Source: Candidatus Omnitrophota bacterium (GTDB taxonomy: Bacteria > Omnitrophota > Gorgyraeia > Gygaellales > Profunditerraquicolaceae). Taken from it: a DNA stretch of 6,696 nt. Each line of letters opens with the position of its first letter. Positions within the stretch are counted from its first letter, which is position 1. The stretch lies in contig JALOBQ010000051.1 in the NCBI GenBank assembly GCA_023228185.1, forward strand, positions 1-6,696. Direction: 5' to 3'. Shown in pieces: positions 5,775 to 6,696 of the stretch. The notes under the pieces are model-generated. The model searched no databases. It saw nothing but the letters and a program-made list of their open reading frames with translations, and had not been told where the DNA came from. Made by a program: the position numbers and the translations under genes.

Positions 5775-6696
5775 TTACGCGTTATCCTTTATATATTAAC
5801 GGCCAGTTTATAGATTGCAGCCAGTCGCAGAATATTCTTAATCCTTCCACAGGCAAGGTGATCGCTGAAGTTGCTCTTGCTTCGGATAAAGAGATAGAAT
5901 TGGCTTTAGCTTCGGCACGCCTTGCCTCTGACCGAGGGGTTTGGCCGAGGCTAACTTTAACCCAGCGTAAAGAGTTTATTTTCAAAATCGCTCAAGGTCT
6001 GCTTGGACAGGCAGGGGAGCTGGCGGCTTTGGAGACGCTCAACAGCGGCAAACCGATTAAAGAAACCACGTTTATGGATGTACCGTCGGCGGCAAAAACT
6101 TTTGAATTTGTGGCGAATAATTTTATTGATTATTTAAATACGCAGGAACTTAATGTCGGGGAGGCAAAGGGTAAATTGATCCGCGAGCCGATGGGCGTGG
6201 TTGTTTTGATCGTGCCCTGGAATTATCCTTTATTAATCGCCTGCTGGAAATTAGCTTCTGCTTTGGCTGCCGGCAATACCGTGATTTTAAAACCTTCCAG
6301 CCTGACACCATTAAGCGTATTGGTTTTAGCAAAGATCATCCACAACGCCGGCCTGCCTGCCGGAGTGGTAAATATTGTTAACGGCCCGGGCCAGAAAATC
6401 GGCCAACTGCTTTGTTCGGATAAACGGGTGGATATGGTTTCTTTTACCGGCAGTAATGAAACAGGAAAAAATATTTTGCAGTATTGCTCAACGCATATCA
6501 AAAAATCGATTATGGAACTGGGAGGAAAATCCGCTAGTTTGATATTTGCCGATAGCGACCTGGATCTGGTGGTAAACAGCGCGCTGGTTTCAGTTTTTTT
6601 GAACCAAGGGCAGATGTGCACGGCGATGTCGCGTATTTTTGTGCAGGATACGCTTTATCAGCGTTTTATCGAGAGTTTCGCGGAAAAATCAAAACG
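5771..6696 (+). CDS. NAD(P)-dependent aldehyde dehydrogenase (3' end outside the window)
   Basis: The frame opens with ATG overlapping the aldolase stop (ATGA at 5771-5774) and is still open at the window edge, giving 308 codons of an expected ~480-500. Landmarks are YINGQFID (8-15), NPSTGK (24-29), PWNYP with Asn151, the cofactor-binding LKPSS with Lys174, FTGS (225-228), ELGGKS with the general-base Glu249, and NQGQMCTA with the catalytic Cys283. All catalytic residues are present, so this is an active-looking ALDH of the betaine/aminobutyraldehyde-like group, which oxidises an aldehyde to a carboxylic acid. A GAGG at 5757-5760 is the probable ribosome binding site. In this operon it would naturally consume the aldehyde released by the aldolase. 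The substrate specificity cannot be told from the visible residues. Confidence 0.92.
   Translation, partial: MITRYPLYINGQFIDCSQSQNILNPSTGKVIAEVALASDKEIELALASARLASDRGVWPRLTLTQRKEFIFKIAQGLLGQAGELAALETLNSGKPIKETTFMDVPSAAKTFEFVANNFIDYLNTQELNVGEAKGKLIREPMGVVVLIVPWNYPLLIACWKLASALAAGNTVILKPSSLTPLSVLVLAKIIHNAGLPAGVVNIVNGPGQKIGQLLCSDKRVDMVSFTGSNETGKNILQYCSTHIKKSIMELGGKSASLIFADSDLDLVVNSALVSVFLNQGQMCTAMSRIFVQDTLYQRFIESFAEKSK

Larger units (their letters stand above)
3108..6696 (+). other. Putative operon: phosphorylase, isomerase, aldolase-SCP2, aldehyde dehydrogenase
   Basis: Intergenic distances are 5 bases, 1 base and a 4-base overlap, all on one strand, so a single transcript is very likely. The enzyme order equals the reaction order of a 5'-deoxynucleoside DHAP shunt (phosphorolysis, isomerisation, retro-aldol cleavage, aldehyde disposal). 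The operon may continue beyond the right edge. Confidence 0.75.

Noticed and set aside
6223..6621. Long minus-strand open frame opposite the aldehyde dehydrogenase
   Set aside because: The plus strand carries an unmistakable ALDH with all catalytic motifs; the antisense frame is a by-product of its codon use.

Overview
The window has two sets of plus-strand genes separated by a 450-base non-coding gap rich in inverted repeats. Everything I can call as a gene is on the plus strand. Spacing is tight (gaps of 1 to 42 bases, one ATGA overlap) and most starts have a purine-rich Shine-Dalgarno, so this is bacterial. Moderate GC, many Lys/Asn/Ile codons and several divergent enzyme versions suggest an uncultured lineage; Omnitrophota is only a stylistic guess.

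Left block (1-2657): the C-terminal half of a major facilitator transporter, cut by the window edge; an intact short-chain dehydrogenase/reductase; a small charged helical protein of unknown function; and an amidohydrolase of the Amidohydro_2 (ACMSD-like) family. The amidohydrolase keeps HxH, a further His and a late Asp, but has Tyr where the family normally has the His of its 'H-x-GG' motif. The block's substrate is not evident.

Gap (2658-3107): no convincing gene. It holds two large imperfect inverted repeats (about 2676-2806 and 2832-2997), the second with two smaller hairpins inside, so it could fold as a branched RNA or cruciform. A third small hairpin lies just upstream of the next gene. 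They look like palindromic repeats or structured RNA.

Right block (3108 to the edge): four coupled genes, namely a nucleoside phosphorylase-family protein, an MtnA-like (eIF2B-fold) sugar-1-phosphate isomerase, a class II aldolase fused to an SCP2-like lipid-binding domain, and an aldehyde dehydrogenase cut by the edge. In order they match the logic of the DHAP shunt for 5'-deoxynucleosides: phosphorolysis to a 5-substituted ribose-1-phosphate, isomerisation to the ribulose-1-phosphate, retro-aldol cleavage to dihydroxyacetone phosphate plus an aldehyde, and aldehyde oxidation. Several ligand-binding residues are replaced in the first two proteins, and the aldolase has a hydrophobic-ligand domain. 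I therefore infer that the cluster acts on an unusual, possibly lipophilic, 5'-substituted nucleoside or sugar. This is the most interesting part of the window.
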